This document shows, piece after piece, positions 1 through 9,052 of a stretch of DNA of 64,000 bases. Source of the stretch: Litorimonas cladophorae (lineage in GTDB: Bacteria; Pseudomonadota; Alphaproteobacteria; Caulobacterales; Maricaulaceae); contig NZ_BMYV01000001.1 in assembly GCF_014652455.1 (NCBI RefSeq), positions 62,001 to 126,000 of the forward strand. Reading direction: 5' to 3'. Each line of letters begins with the position of its first letter. Within the stretch, counting starts at the first letter, position 1. The position numbers were made by a program, and so were the translations under genes. Below the pieces are notes generated by a model, which did not search any database, was not told where the DNA came from, and saw only the letters and a program-made list of their open reading frames with translations.

Positions 1-1253
1 TTTCGTGTTGACATATCATAGCGATAAACCGTCCCAGGGCGAGATGGCGAAGAGTAGGAAAAATACAGCGTATCGGTTGCATACTCATAGCCAGATTTGA
101 TGCCGAGACCGTAGGCCGCTTCTGGCATTTCGATCGCATGTTCGTTTTGGGTTGTCATATTTCGAATGACGAGGCGGGGCAGGGCGTCTTCACGTTCAAG
201 ACGAACGAGCCAATTGGCAAAACTTTCCATCCCCAAAATCAACCGACCTGGTTTATGGGGGATGTAAATCTTCCAATCGTGATGTGTTTGGCCCGGCGTC
301 CCCGTCATGATGCAAAAATCTACGGCTGTCTGGCCATGTTCATCTGGTGCATTGGTGAGGATATAGGTGACCCCGCCAACGTCATTCAGGCTGTATTCGA
401 TCCCCTCTTGGCGTGGTGCAAAACAAACAGGAGGGGTTTGCGGAACATCTGACGGAATGCGGTGAATCTCGCCTGTGGTGTGGTTATGGGCGCTAATTTC
501 GATAAAGGCTTCATCGTCCGAGCTGCCGACGCTGACGAAAAACCCAGGGTCCTGTTCTTCATAGGCCGTATGGGTTTTGCCTTGGGCGTCAAACACATCG
601 CGGAATCGCACGGCATAAGGCCGTTGGTTCTCATCGCGTTCGACCCAAAACAGCGTGCGATTATCTGCCGCCCAGACCAAGGCGCCTGCGGATTTGTCGA
701 TACCTGTTGCGGAAACCTCCTCCGTTTCAAGGTCGCGCAGAAAAACCTGATAATTTTCGCTACCCTTATCATCGACTGAATAGGCAAGCCATTTGTGATC
801 AGGACTATGAGAGACATCGCCAAGATCGAAGAACTTTGTCCCTTTGGCAAGCGTGTCACAATCGAGAATGATTTCATCCTCTGGCGTTTCCACGGCTGTC
901 TGGTGGCGCGCATAAACGCCGTGCTGGTCACCTTCGCGGTAAAAATGAAAATAGGCGTAAGGCCCATCCGGCATAGGTACGCCGCGCGCCGTTGGCTCTA
1001 AGCGACCTTTCATTTCTGAAAAAATACTATCTTTCAAAGCTGTAAGCGGAGAGAGGGCGGTTTCAGTATAGGCGTTCTCTGCCTCAAGATGTGCCCGAAT
1101 ATCGGCATGTAGCGTATCAGGCTCGCGCATGACGGTCTGCCATTTATCATCCCGCATCCACGCGTAATCATCTGTCCATTCGACGCCGAAACGGGTTTGG
1201 GTCAGTGGACGCTTTTGCGCGAGGGGAACGGGCTGGGCAGGGCGAATTTTCAT
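1..1253 (-). CDS. ptrB: Oligopeptidase B (S9A serine peptidase), 5' part only
   Basis: The reading frame starts at an ATG at 1253 and runs off the left edge, giving about 417 N-terminal residues. It begins MKIRPAQPVPLAQKR and contains the family pattern DYAWMRDD near residue 30, then the beta-propeller part typical of S9A oligopeptidases (cleavage after Lys/Arg in small peptides). The catalytic Ser-Asp-His domain lies outside the window. The start is supported by GGAG seven bases upstream (AGGAGACTCTTG before ATG). It is divergent from the DUF2336 gene at 1377. The family is clear; oligopeptidase B rather than prolyl oligopeptidase is inferred from the N-terminal sequence style. Confidence 0.85.
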   Translation of the reverse strand, partial: MKIRPAQPVPLAQKRPLTQTRFGVEWTDDYAWMRDDKWQTVMREPDTLHADIRAHLEAENAYTETALSPLTALKDSIFSEMKGRLEPTARGVPMPDGPYAYFHFYREGDQHGVYARHQTAVETPEDEIILDCDTLAKGTKFFDLGDVSHSPDHKWLAYSVDDKGSENYQVFLRDLETEEVSATGIDKSAGALVWAADNRTLFWVERDENQRPYAVRFRDVFDAQGKTHTAYEEQDPGFFVSVGSSDDEAFIEISAHNHTTGEIHRIPSDVPQTPPVCFAPRQEGIEYSLNDVGGVTYILTNAPDEHGQTAVDFCIMTGTPGQTHHDWKIYIPHKPGRLILGMESFANWLVRLEREDALPRLVIRNMTTQNEHAIEMPEAAYGLGIKSGYEYATDTLYFSYSSPSRPGTVYRYDMSTR

Positions 1254-1319
1254 CAAGAGTCTCCTATCGGATGTCCGACATAGGGATGGTGAACCATCAT
1301 GTGTAGGGGTCACGTCCCA

Positions 1320-1343
1320 TTAACCCTCTCCCTTTAGGGTTAA
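1320..1343. promoter_or_regulatory. Inverted repeat in the ptrB/DUF2336 divergent promoter region
   Basis: TTAACCCT (1320-1327) and AGGGTTAA (1336-1343) form a perfect 8-bp inverted repeat separated by 8 bases, between two divergent genes. A possible -10 (TATACT) follows just downstream. It could be an operator for either gene; nothing in the sequence names the regulator. Confidence 0.35.
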
Positions 1344-1376
1344 GGCAGAATTATACTCACATGAGAAGCGAGCCCC

Positions 1377-2627
1377 ATGGCCGGATTGTCCATAGATCAG
1401 AAAAGCGACCTCCCTCCCGTCGCGCCGATCGTCTTGGATGCGTCGTTGAAAGACGTGGATGATAATGCGGTGCGTCGCCAGCTGGCGAAACGTTTGGCCG
1501 ACGTGATTTGCATTCCTGCCAGCCAGCTTACCCCGCAGGAACGTCACATGGCGGGGGACGTTCTGGTTGAACTCTTGCGCAGTGCGGATGCCGATATTCG
1601 GGAATCCGTTGCGAAACGTCTGGTGATGCTGAACGAAGCGCCGCGGACGATCCTTGTTATCTTGGCCAAAGATGAAATCCGTATCGCGCGCTACATTTTA
1701 GAGGAAAGCCGGTCTCTGACAGATTCAGACTTGATTCAAATCTCTCGGAAAGTCTCGGGCGCCCATCGAGCTGTGATTGCCAAACGTCGCAAAGTCTCTG
1801 ACGCTGTTGTCGATGCCCTTGTTGAGTTTCTTGAAGAGGACGTTGTCGAAGCGCTTTTGAAAAACCGTGAGGCTAATTTTTCTGAAACTGCGATCCAGCG
1901 TATTCTTACTGTCTCGCGCAATCACCAGCCCTATGTTGGCCTTTTGGCCAAACGTGATGAATTGCGCCCCTCACACGGTTTGACCATGTTTTGGTGGGCC
2001 AGCACGGAAAATCGCAAAAAAATTCTTCACCGCTTTGCCGTGACGCGTAGCGTTCTCCAAGAGAGTTGCTCTGACCTGTTCCCAAAGGCGGCAGCGGATG
2101 GATGGTCCGATGCGGGTGTCCGAAAGGCGCTGCAATTCATTGAACGTCGCCAACGTAACCGCGCAGCCATCGCACGCTCGGAATTTGAAGGTTTGGAAGA
2201 GGCGATCAATACAGCCGAAATCCACGGGCTAACGCGAAAACTGACGGAAGAAATTTCCTATATGGCTGGGATCAAACCCGCTACGGGGGCTCAGATTTTG
2301 ACAGATAAAGGCGGCGAAGCCATCGCCATTCTGTGTAAGGCTCCAGGGCTTAAACGCGAATATATCGAGAAGCTCTGGCGGGCGCTCAAACGCCCCCTAC
2401 ATGACTTAGATGGGTCCATCCATCCTTCCCTCGCGCGCGTGATGGAAACTTATGACGTCATCTCTACGGATAAGGCGCAAACTGTACTGAGATATTGGAA
2501 CTGGTCACTGACGGCGTCCCTTAACGCTGACGTTTTGCGTTACATTAAGAATGGCGTCATTCCGCGCGAAGAGGAATTTGGCGCAGCGGCTATTACAGCG
2601 GCGCTCGTCTTCTCTCATCGCGATTAA
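1377..2627 (+). CDS. DUF2336 family protein
   Basis: 416 residues, predicted all-helical and soluble, without signal peptide or membrane segment. The middle part (about residues 85-230) has the DUF2336 pattern of repeated short helices: LNEAPRTI, LAKDEIRIARYIL, SGAHRAVIAKR and an AVVDALV segment repeated as VVEALLKN, resembling HEAT-like repeats. DUF2336 proteins are almost confined to Alphaproteobacteria and their biochemical role is not established. The start ATG is just inside an A-rich leader (AGAAGCGAG before it). It is followed by the antiporter operon after a 140-base gap, so it probably has its own transcript. Confidence 0.8.
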   Translation: MAGLSIDQKSDLPPVAPIVLDASLKDVDDNAVRRQLAKRLADVICIPASQLTPQERHMAGDVLVELLRSADADIRESVAKRLVMLNEAPRTILVILAKDEIRIARYILEESRSLTDSDLIQISRKVSGAHRAVIAKRRKVSDAVVDALVEFLEEDVVEALLKNREANFSETAIQRILTVSRNHQPYVGLLAKRDELRPSHGLTMFWWASTENRKKILHRFAVTRSVLQESCSDLFPKAAADGWSDAGVRKALQFIERRQRNRAAIARSEFEGLEEAINTAEIHGLTRKLTEEISYMAGIKPATGAQILTDKGGEAIAILCKAPGLKREYIEKLWRALKRPLHDLDGSIHPSLARVMETYDVISTDKAQTVLRYWNWSLTASLNADVLRYIKNGVIPREEEFGAAAITAALVFSHRD

Positions 2628-2783
2628 TGGAACGCAATTTTGCGGCGCGTTTCATCAAGAAACAGCCTTTGCATTATGGACTTTAAACCACAGCTTTTCG
2701 CTCCAAAAAGGGTTTAATCCCCCCGATTCGCCAGCTAAGACCGACTCTAGTCCTCTAGGGAGAGAGTTCTGCTGCGTTTTACT

Positions 2784-3287
2784 TTGATACTTGTTCTGGC
2801 TTTGGCCGCAACTTGGCTGACATTGTCGGGCTATTTTAAGCCTATGCTCTTGTCTCTGGGCGTAATCTCGATCGTGTTTGTGATCTGGATGTGCAAACGC
2901 ATGCGTATCCTTGACGAGGAAACGGCGCCTTACCTCACAATGCCGCAAACTTTGGCTTATTTCGTATGGCTCTTCTCTGAAATCGTCAAAGCCAATGTCG
3001 CCGTTGTACGGGCTGTGCTCGCGCCCAATATGGTCGTGTCTCCGACCTTAACGCGTATTCCAACCCCACAAGGTTCCGACATCGGTAAAGTGATGTTTGC
3101 CAATTCGATCACATTGACACCTGGCACGGTGAGTTTGGATATCCAAGATGATCATATTCTTGTGCACGCTTTGTTGTCCGAAATGTCTGCGCCTGAAGAT
3201 TTTGCCGAAATGGCTGAACGCTCGGCCTGGGCGATTGGCGAAGATATTGACGTTCCGAAAGTCTCACATGGCGGAGAAACCTCATGA
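2784..3287 (+). CDS. mnhE: Mrp-type Na+/H+ antiporter subunit E
   Basis: 167 residues from a TTG at 2784. MnhE/MrpE is a small membrane subunit of the Mrp cation/proton antiporter. Two N-terminal membrane helices are followed by the conserved soluble part with VVSPTLTRIPTP, ANSITLTPGTVSLD and DDHILVHAL. There is no ATG or GTG in frame after the stop at 2748. The only good Shine-Dalgarno (AGGGAGAGAG, 2757-2766) lies 2-5 bases before two CTG codons at 2769 and 2772, so the real start may be CTG, adding four or five residues and matching the usual family N-terminus better. It is the first gene of the operon and overlaps mnhF by 4 bases. Confidence 0.9.
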   Translation: MILVLALAATWLTLSGYFKPMLLSLGVISIVFVIWMCKRMRILDEETAPYLTMPQTLAYFVWLFSEIVKANVAVVRAVLAPNMVVSPTLTRIPTPQGSDIGKVMFANSITLTPGTVSLDIQDDHILVHALLSEMSAPEDFAEMAERSAWAIGEDIDVPKVSHGGETS

Positions 3288-3604
3288 GTCCATTTATGGG
3301 GTATTTCATGTTGGGCAGTGCCTTTTTGATCATTGTCTCCATGGCAATGATGCTCGGCCGCTTGCTCGGGGGGCCAACGCTTTATGATCGTTTGTTGGCG
3401 GTAAATAGTTTCGGTACGAAAACTGTCCTTTTTCTTTGTGTTTTCTGCTTCATCATTGGTCGCCCTGATGGTGTGGATATCGCCTTGCTCTATGCGCTTA
3501 TGAATTTCATTGCGACGATCGCAGTCCTGAAATTCTTTAATTACAGAGCGTTGGATGTTGAGCTTCCAAGTCGCAATGTCACGGGTGCGGAGGATGTACG
3601 ATGA
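3284..3604 (+). CDS. mnhF: Mrp-type Na+/H+ antiporter subunit F
   Basis: 106 residues with three predicted membrane helices. MrpF is a small subunit of the Mrp antiporter, which exchanges Na+ (or K+) for protons across the inner membrane. The family signature is LLGGPTLYDRLLAVNSFGTK (residues about 28-47), followed by DIALLYALMNFIATIAVLKF. The ATG overlaps the stop of mnhE (ATGA) and its own stop overlaps the start of mnhG, so translation is coupled. Length is normal for the family. Confidence 0.93.
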   Translation: MSPFMGYFMLGSAFLIIVSMAMMLGRLLGGPTLYDRLLAVNSFGTKTVLFLCVFCFIIGRPDGVDIALLYALMNFIATIAVLKFFNYRALDVELPSRNVTGAEDVR

Positions 3605-4008
3605 GTCTGATCTTCTCAGCCGCCGTAGAAACCACGCACGCCGTTGAACATGCGGCTCAAATTGATTGGATCAGTGTTTTTCGCTTGATCGGAACCATTG
3701 TTTCAATGGCCGCAGGTTTGTTTTTTGTTCTGGCAGGAACTGTCGGCGTATTGCGTCTCCCTGATTTTTATACACGGCTTCACGCCGCCGGTATGACGGA
3801 CACATTGGGCGCGGAATTAATTTTATTGGCTCTGATATTTCAAAGCGACAGCCTGCAAATGGTATTGAAGCTTCTGCTCGTGGCTTTTTTCCTTTTCGTG
3901 ACGAGTCCGACGGCGACCCATGCTGTGGGTCATGCGGCCTATCGGGCAGGGTTGAAGCCGTTGCTCGGAGAATACCGCGCCCCTGATTTGGAAGAGGACA
4001 AGTCATGA
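3601..4008 (+). CDS. mnhG: Mrp-type Na+/H+ antiporter subunit G
   Basis: 135 residues with three predicted membrane helices. The MrpG signature is visible as LFFVLAGTVGVLRLPDFYTR and LHAAGMTDTLGAELILLALIF. The N-terminal 25 residues before the first helix are slightly longer than in many relatives. It overlaps its neighbours by 4 bases on both sides, as in a translationally coupled membrane-complex operon. Assignment by family pattern is strong; the transported cation cannot be told from the sequence. Confidence 0.92.
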   Translation: MSLIFSAAVETTHAVEHAAQIDWISVFRLIGTIVSMAAGLFFVLAGTVGVLRLPDFYTRLHAAGMTDTLGAELILLALIFQSDSLQMVLKLLLVAFFLFVTSPTATHAVGHAAYRAGLKPLLGEYRAPDLEEDKS

Positions 4009-4688
4009 GCCTCCTTGCTGCGGCCGTAGAGCCGGCTTTCCTCGTTCCGACGCTTTTGCTCGATATTTGTTTTTTGGCGCTTTTGGTTGTGGTGGCATTC
4101 GCCATTGTCCGCATGCGGTCACTTTTTGGTATTGTCATGTTGCAGGGCGTTTACTCGCTGCTTTCGGCGGCTTGGTTCGTGACCCTTGATGCGGTCGATG
4201 TAGCTTTTACCGAAGCGGCTGTGGGGGCAGGGGTCTCCACTGTCCTGATGCTGTCTGCGATGCTTCTCGCGGATCGTCAGTCGACGCCAGTGCCTATGCG
4301 CCGCCAATTGGGCGCTTTGGCCGTTGTCGTATTGGCGGGTGCCGCCATGCTTTATGCTGTGGGCGACATGCCCGCCTTTGGCGATGTAAATTCTCCCGCT
4401 AATAGCTATGTCGGAATGGATTTCATGGCCAAGACTGCGGAAGAGGTGAAAATCCCCAATGTGGTGACAGCCGTTCTCGCCAGCTATCGTGGCTATGATA
4501 CTTTTGGTGAGGTTGTTGTGATTTTCTCGGCCGGCCTCGGTGTTTTACTCTTGCTTGGGCTGAACGGAAATTCGGGAAATTGGGTCGCGCGTCCAAATGG
4601 ACAAGTTATTAATGATCGCACAGCCCCATCAGCAGGATTGTACCAAGATAACCGATCAGAAGAGCAGCGCGCGGAGGCGGGACAATGA
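4005..4688 (+). CDS. Antiporter subunit: MrpA C-terminal module (DUF4040/MbhD plus MbhE-like)
   Basis: 227 residues. The first part (about residues 18-95) matches the MbhD/DUF4040 pattern, including DVAFTEAAVGAGVSTVLML; the second part (about 145-188) has NVVTAVLASYRGYDTFGEV, typical of MbhE or the last part of MrpA. In classical Mrp operons these pieces are the C-terminal end of the large MrpA protein; here they are a separate gene, as in archaeal Mbh/Mbs complexes. The C-terminal 40 residues are polar. Overlaps of 4 bases on both sides place it firmly in the operon. It is expected to form the membrane link between the small subunits and the proton channels. Confidence 0.85.
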   Translation: MSLLAAAVEPAFLVPTLLLDICFLALLVVVAFAIVRMRSLFGIVMLQGVYSLLSAAWFVTLDAVDVAFTEAAVGAGVSTVLMLSAMLLADRQSTPVPMRRQLGALAVVVLAGAAMLYAVGDMPAFGDVNSPANSYVGMDFMAKTAEEVKIPNVVTAVLASYRGYDTFGEVVVIFSAGLGVLLLLGLNGNSGNWVARPNGQVINDRTAPSAGLYQDNRSEEQRAEAGQ

Positions 4689-5161
4689 GCGATCCAGACC
4701 GTGATCTTGAGCGCATGCTAGGACGTGATCCGCATGTTGTTTTGCGCGTCATTTCAAAATTTTTAATTCCGCTTATCGCGCTATTCGCGCTCTATGTGCA
4801 ATTCCATGGCGATTATGGTCCAGGTGGTGGATTCCAAGCGGGCGTTATTTTGGCCGCCTCTGTCATTCTCTACGCGCTTGTCTTTGGCCTCAAAGCCGCA
4901 AAGGCCGCGTTTCCGCCCCGTTTGATCCGTTATGGTATGACGCTTGGCGTGCTACTTTACGGCGGTACAGGGGTAGTGACCTGGTTCCTCGGCGGGGAGT
5001 TTTTGAACTACTCTGTCCTTGCCCATGACGCGTCACACGGTCAGCATTACGGCATCCTCGCCGTAGAGCTGGGTGTTTTGGTCACTGTGACCAGCGTGAT
5101 GATCGCTATCTTTTACGCATTTGGTTCGCGTCAGCCCGAAACCTCGAATGAGGATTGGTAG
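4685..5161 (+). CDS. mnhB: Mrp-type Na+/H+ antiporter subunit B
   Basis: 158 residues with four predicted membrane helices. The MnhB signature FHGDYGPGGGFQAGVILA (residues about 41-58) is intact, preceded by an N-terminal cytoplasmic stretch containing HVVLRVISKFLIP. MrpB homologues are stand-alone or the last part of MrpA in different lineages; here it is stand-alone. It overlaps the preceding gene by 4 bases and its stop codon abuts the ATG of mnhC. Confidence 0.93.
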   Translation: MSDPDRDLERMLGRDPHVVLRVISKFLIPLIALFALYVQFHGDYGPGGGFQAGVILAASVILYALVFGLKAAKAAFPPRLIRYGMTLGVLLYGGTGVVTWFLGGEFLNYSVLAHDASHGQHYGILAVELGVLVTVTSVMIAIFYAFGSRQPETSNEDW

Positions 5162-5638
5162 ATGTCTGAGCTCTTCTCACAATATAACTATGTGATTGTT
5201 ATCGTTTTGATGATGACGGGTCTTTATATCGTCTTTGCGTCTCGAAATTTAATTAAAAAACTGGTCGGCCTGTCAGTATTTCAAACGTCCGTATTTCTTC
5301 TCTATATCACAGTTGCGAAGGTCAAAGGCGGTCAACCGCCTATCTTGATCGAAGATAAACCATATGGCGTAGATAAAGACGGGCACGCTTTGCTTGAAGG
5401 ACCTATTCAGGTTGCGGCAGGCGATGGCGCCTTCCTTCTGCCTGGACCGGGTTCAGATGTTCTTTATTCAAATCCGCTCCCCCATGTTTTGATCCTGACA
5501 GCCATTGTTGTGGGCGTTGCTACGCTCGCGATTGGTTTGGCACTGACCGTGCGTATTCGGGAAGTTTATCACACGATTGAGGAAGACGAGATCCAGGAAA
5601 TGGACTTCGTGTATAATCTGGAAGGTACGGCAGACTGA
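5162..5638 (+). CDS. mnhC: Mrp-type Na+/H+ antiporter subunit C (NuoK-like)
   Basis: 158 residues with three membrane helices, homologous to NuoK of complex I. The helix-1/2 region reads GLYIVFASRNLIKKLVGLSV; the last helix region contains DVLYSNPLPHVLILTAIVVG, a firm MrpC pattern (DPLPQALVLTAIVI in relatives). A loop of about 45 residues between helices 2 and 3 (KGGQPP...GPGSDVL) is longer than in Bacillus-type MrpC but normal for this lineage. ATG follows the mnhB stop directly; its own stop overlaps mnhD by one base. Confidence 0.92.
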   Translation: MSELFSQYNYVIVIVLMMTGLYIVFASRNLIKKLVGLSVFQTSVFLLYITVAKVKGGQPPILIEDKPYGVDKDGHALLEGPIQVAAGDGAFLLPGPGSDVLYSNPLPHVLILTAIVVGVATLAIGLALTVRIREVYHTIEEDEIQEMDFVYNLEGTAD

Positions 5639-7173
5639 TGCCCGTAATGTTCTCTGTGCTCGAATTGATGCCCGACTGGCTGCTGACTCATGGTCCGGCT
5701 TTCCTCATGGCTTTGCCGCTTTTGATGGCGGCGATTATGGCTGTCCTTCCGAATAAGCGCGTGGCGTGGTTCACGACATTCATCGTGACGTCCATTCTGA
5801 CAATTACGGCGTTTGCTTTGGCGCTTTATAACGCTAAAGTCGGTACCACGATCTACAAGATGGGCGGATGGGCGCCGCCGCATGGTATTTCCCTCGTCAT
5901 TGATGCGCTGAATGCACCGGTTTTAGTGCTTATTGCACTTATGAGTTTGATCACTGTCGTTTACGCGATGCCAGCTACTGTTGCGGAAATTAAACCCAAT
6001 AAACGCGCACCCTTCTATGCGGCGTTCCTGCTTTGCGTCGCAGGTCTTCTGGGAATGGTTATCACGGGTGATGCCTTTAACGTCTTTGTCTTCCTCGAAG
6101 TGTCTTCAATTTCGACCTATGTCTTGGTGGCGATGGGCGCGGCGCGTGATCGTCGGGCTTTGTCCGCAGCTTATAATTATCTGATCCTCGGTTCGATTGG
6201 CGCGACCTTCTTCGTCATCGGTATTGGTTTCCTCTATATGGAGACGGGCACGCTGAATATGGCCGACATGGCTCGCATTCTTGCCGATCTCGACGGTGGG
6301 TCCCGTGTCGCGAAAGTTGCCTTTGCCTTTATCGTCATTGGTCTGGGCCTAAAGCTTGCGATGTTCCCGCTGCATACTTGGTTACCTGGCGCTTATGCCT
6401 ATGCGCCGACGCCCGTAACGGTGTTCTTGGCGTCGACGGCGACAAAAGCGGCGCTTTATCTGTTGCTACGCTTTACCTTCTTTGTCTTCGATCCAAGCTA
6501 TGCCTATGTCGCAGACGGGTTGCTCTACATTCTTGTCGGGATGGGCGTCATCGGGATGGTGTTTGCCTCCCTCCAAGCCATTTTCCAAACCGATGCACGC
6601 CGGATGTTGGCGTTCTCCTCGGTTGCTCAAGTCGGCTATATGTTGCTGGGTATCGGCATTGCGACAACAGCGTCTGTTGCGGCGGGTTATTTGCATCTGA
6701 TCAATCACGCCATTATTAAGGGTGGGCTGTTCATTGCGCTGGGCGCAATGTGGTATCGCTTCGGCATTACGCGGACTGAAGACTTTCAAGGCCTCGGAAA
6801 AACCATGCCGCTGACGATGGGCGCCTTCACGGTTCTGGGGCTGTCTCTTATCGGCGTGCCTTTCACGGCGGGTTTTGTCTCTAAAGTGAACTTGGCCAGC
6901 GCCGCCGCGGATGCAGGGTGGTGGTGGGCTGTTGGCATCATTATGCTGACGTCGATTTTGGCTTTGGTCTATATCGGACGCGTTCTGCTGCTGGCCTATT
7001 TCCAGTCCCCGCCACAAGTAAATGGCGAAACGGTTATTCGAAATGAAGCGCCTATCATGATGCTAATTCCAATGTGGGTCTGCGCGCTGGCGTCTGTCTT
7101 CATCGGCGTGAAATCAGATGCGGTTGTCGGGGCTTCGATCCGCGCGGCTGAACTTCTACTCGGTGCGGGGTAG
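5638..7173 (+). CDS. mnhD: Mrp-type antiporter subunit D (proton-conducting membrane subunit)
   Basis: 511 residues with about 14 membrane helices, homologous to NuoL/M/N. The key charged residues are visible: the helix-5 glutamate in NVFVFLEVSSIS, the lysine in GLGLKLAMFPLHTWLPGAY, and the lysine in ASTATKAALYLLLR. These carry protons through the half-channels in this family. Length and pattern agree with MrpD. It begins at an ATG overlapping the mnhC stop and is followed after 5 bases by another large subunit. This is the first of three NuoL/M/N-type proteins in the operon. Confidence 0.92.
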   Translation: MPVMFSVLELMPDWLLTHGPAFLMALPLLMAAIMAVLPNKRVAWFTTFIVTSILTITAFALALYNAKVGTTIYKMGGWAPPHGISLVIDALNAPVLVLIALMSLITVVYAMPATVAEIKPNKRAPFYAAFLLCVAGLLGMVITGDAFNVFVFLEVSSISTYVLVAMGAARDRRALSAAYNYLILGSIGATFFVIGIGFLYMETGTLNMADMARILADLDGGSRVAKVAFAFIVIGLGLKLAMFPLHTWLPGAYAYAPTPVTVFLASTATKAALYLLLRFTFFVFDPSYAYVADGLLYILVGMGVIGMVFASLQAIFQTDARRMLAFSSVAQVGYMLLGIGIATTASVAAGYLHLINHAIIKGGLFIALGAMWYRFGITRTEDFQGLGKTMPLTMGAFTVLGLSLIGVPFTAGFVSKVNLASAAADAGWWWAVGIIMLTSILALVYIGRVLLLAYFQSPPQVNGETVIRNEAPIMMLIPMWVCALASVFIGVKSDAVVGASIRAAELLLGAG

Positions 7174-7178
7174 GGGAG

Positions 7179-8675
7179 ATGGATTTGTATATGACACCCC
7201 AAATCGCGCTTGCATTGCTACTGATCATTCCTTTGGTCGCTGCGGCCCTCATCCCTGTCTTTGGGAAACAGCAAAATCTCCGCGAAGCCGTAACTTTTCT
7301 TGCTGGGTTCGCGCTACTCGCGACCGTTATTTATCTTTGCATAGATGTCGCCCAAGGCGGCCGACCCGAGTTGCATCTCGGCACATTTGCCGGGAAATTT
7401 GATTTTGCTCTCAAACTAGAACCTCTTGGCGCTACGTTTGCGGCCATTGCGTCTTCGCTCTGGATTATCAATTCGATCTTTACGCTGGGCTATATGCGCG
7501 GAAATAAAGAAAAGAACCAAACACGGTTTTTCGGCTTTGTCGCCATTGCGATCGCCGCATGTATGGGTATGGCAGGTTCTGCTAACTTGATCACACTCTT
7601 CATTTTCTACGAAGCTCTGACCCTTTCGACATTCCCTCTGGTCACCCACAAAGGCGATGCCAAAGCCAAACGTGGCGGCACCATATATGCTTTGATTTTG
7701 ATGGGCACATCTTTGGCGCTTTTCCTACCTGCGATTATAGGCACTTACGTGCTGGCAGGAACGACCGATTTCGTCGTCGGTGGTGTCTTCCCTGAGGGGA
7801 CATCGCTCCTCGCAACGTCTTTGCTCTTATTCCTTTTCGCTTTTGGTATCGGCAAAGCGGCCTTGATGCCGACACATCCGTGGTTGCCCAATGCGATGGT
7901 TGCACCGACGCCAGTTTCTGCGTTGCTTCATGCCGTCGCGGTTGTGAAAGCGGGTGTGTTCACCATGCTCAAAGTCGTGACCTATACGTTTGGACCTAGC
8001 CTCGCGGCGGCGACACCGGCCTCGACTTGGATTGCTTGGATTGCGGCCTTCTCTATTGTGATGGCGTCTATCATTGCGCTGCGTCAGGATAACCTGAAAG
8101 CGCGTCTGGCTTATTCCACCGTCTCGCAGCTCTCTTATGTGACGCTTGGCGCGATGTTGGCTGTCAGTATGGGTATTTTGGGCGGCGGCTTACAAATTGT
8201 TATGCATGCGTGGGGCAAGATCACGCTCTTTATGTGCGCGGGTGCGATTTACACAATCGCGCACCGGACAAATGTTTCGCAGCTAGATGGCCTCGGCCGA
8301 ACGATGCCATTCGTCTTTGGCGCGTTTTTGGTCGGCGCTTTGTCGATTATTGGTATTCCGCCCATGGGTGGGAGTTGGCCAAAGTTTCTCCTGATGATGG
8401 GCGCTGTGGATAGCGGCAAAGCCATTCTGATCGCGGCTCTGATTGCCTCGTCCATTCTCAATATTATCTACCTTGTGCCGATTGCTGTACGCGGATTCAT
8501 GAAGGCGCCGCTTGATCCTGTCGCAGATGCGGAGATTGGGCTGCTGCGGAAGCAACATCGCTGGGTCATTATTCCACCTGTCATCACCGCCATCGGGTCT
8601 TTGGTCTTGTTTTTCTTTGCAGGCGGAATTGTTGATTTCTTGCAACCGATCCTACCAGGAGGGGGCTTGCCATGA
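7179..8675 (+). CDS. Second large proton-conducting antiporter subunit (NuoL/MrpA-N-like)
   Basis: 498 residues with about 14 membrane helices. It keeps the helix-5 glutamate (LITLFIFYEALTLS) and the lysines in FGIGKAALMPTHPWLPNAM and LLHAVAVVKAGVF. The APTPVSALLHAVAVVKAG string is closer to NuoL and the N-terminal domain of MrpA than to MrpD, so it may replace the missing MrpA N-terminal part in this split operon. It has no C-terminal MrpA extension; that module is the separate gene at 4005-4688. Start ATG at 7179 has GGGGAG directly upstream. The C-terminus overlaps the next gene by 4 bases. Confidence 0.88.
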   Translation: MDLYMTPQIALALLLIIPLVAAALIPVFGKQQNLREAVTFLAGFALLATVIYLCIDVAQGGRPELHLGTFAGKFDFALKLEPLGATFAAIASSLWIINSIFTLGYMRGNKEKNQTRFFGFVAIAIAACMGMAGSANLITLFIFYEALTLSTFPLVTHKGDAKAKRGGTIYALILMGTSLALFLPAIIGTYVLAGTTDFVVGGVFPEGTSLLATSLLLFLFAFGIGKAALMPTHPWLPNAMVAPTPVSALLHAVAVVKAGVFTMLKVVTYTFGPSLAAATPASTWIAWIAAFSIVMASIIALRQDNLKARLAYSTVSQLSYVTLGAMLAVSMGILGGGLQIVMHAWGKITLFMCAGAIYTIAHRTNVSQLDGLGRTMPFVFGAFLVGALSIIGIPPMGGSWPKFLLMMGAVDSGKAILIAALIASSILNIIYLVPIAVRGFMKAPLDPVADAEIGLLRKQHRWVIIPPVITAIGSLVLFFFAGGIVDFLQPILPGGGLP

Positions 8676-9052
8676 GTGTCGAAACTAAGCTGCCGCTAGA
8701 GACGGACGTCGTGACCAAACAAATGGATGATATTCATCCCGTGAGTCGCTATTTTCTTTTCCTCGGTAAAGATAGCGTGAAACGTAATTTCATGTGGCTC
8801 CCCCTTGCTGGGATGATCATTTGTATCATCCTCGGGATTTTCCATCCGCAGAAACATCCGCTCCCCTATGAGCAATATATTCCAGGGAGTTGGGCGATTT
8901 GGGGCTTTGTCGCCTATAGTTTGATCGTGCTTTCCGCCAATACATTGTTCAAACTTTTGGGCCGTGATGAAAGCTATTACGGGGAGGGCGGTCTGCCTGA
9001 TCCCGATTATTCAACGGACCCTATGGTGACCGGGGAAGCCCATCATGAATGA
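8672..9052 (+). CDS. Small membrane protein of the antiporter operon
   Basis: 126 residues with two predicted membrane helices (about 47-63 and 83-101) joined by a short loop, a 40-residue polar N-terminus (VSRYFLFLGKDSVKRNF) and an acidic C-terminus ending in HH. I do not recognise a named family. It overlaps the large subunit genes on both sides (4 and 8 bases), which argues for an accessory subunit of the same membrane complex. No cofactor motif is visible. Confidence 0.75.
   Translation: MSVETKLPLETDVVTKQMDDIHPVSRYFLFLGKDSVKRNFMWLPLAGMIICIILGIFHPQKHPLPYEQYIPGSWAIWGFVAYSLIVLSANTLFKLLGRDESYYGEGGLPDPDYSTDPMVTGEAHHE

Noticed and set aside
386-967. Open frame of 193 codons on the minus strand
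   Set aside because: It is another frame of the oligopeptidase B gene, which reads through 1-1253 with clear family sequence.
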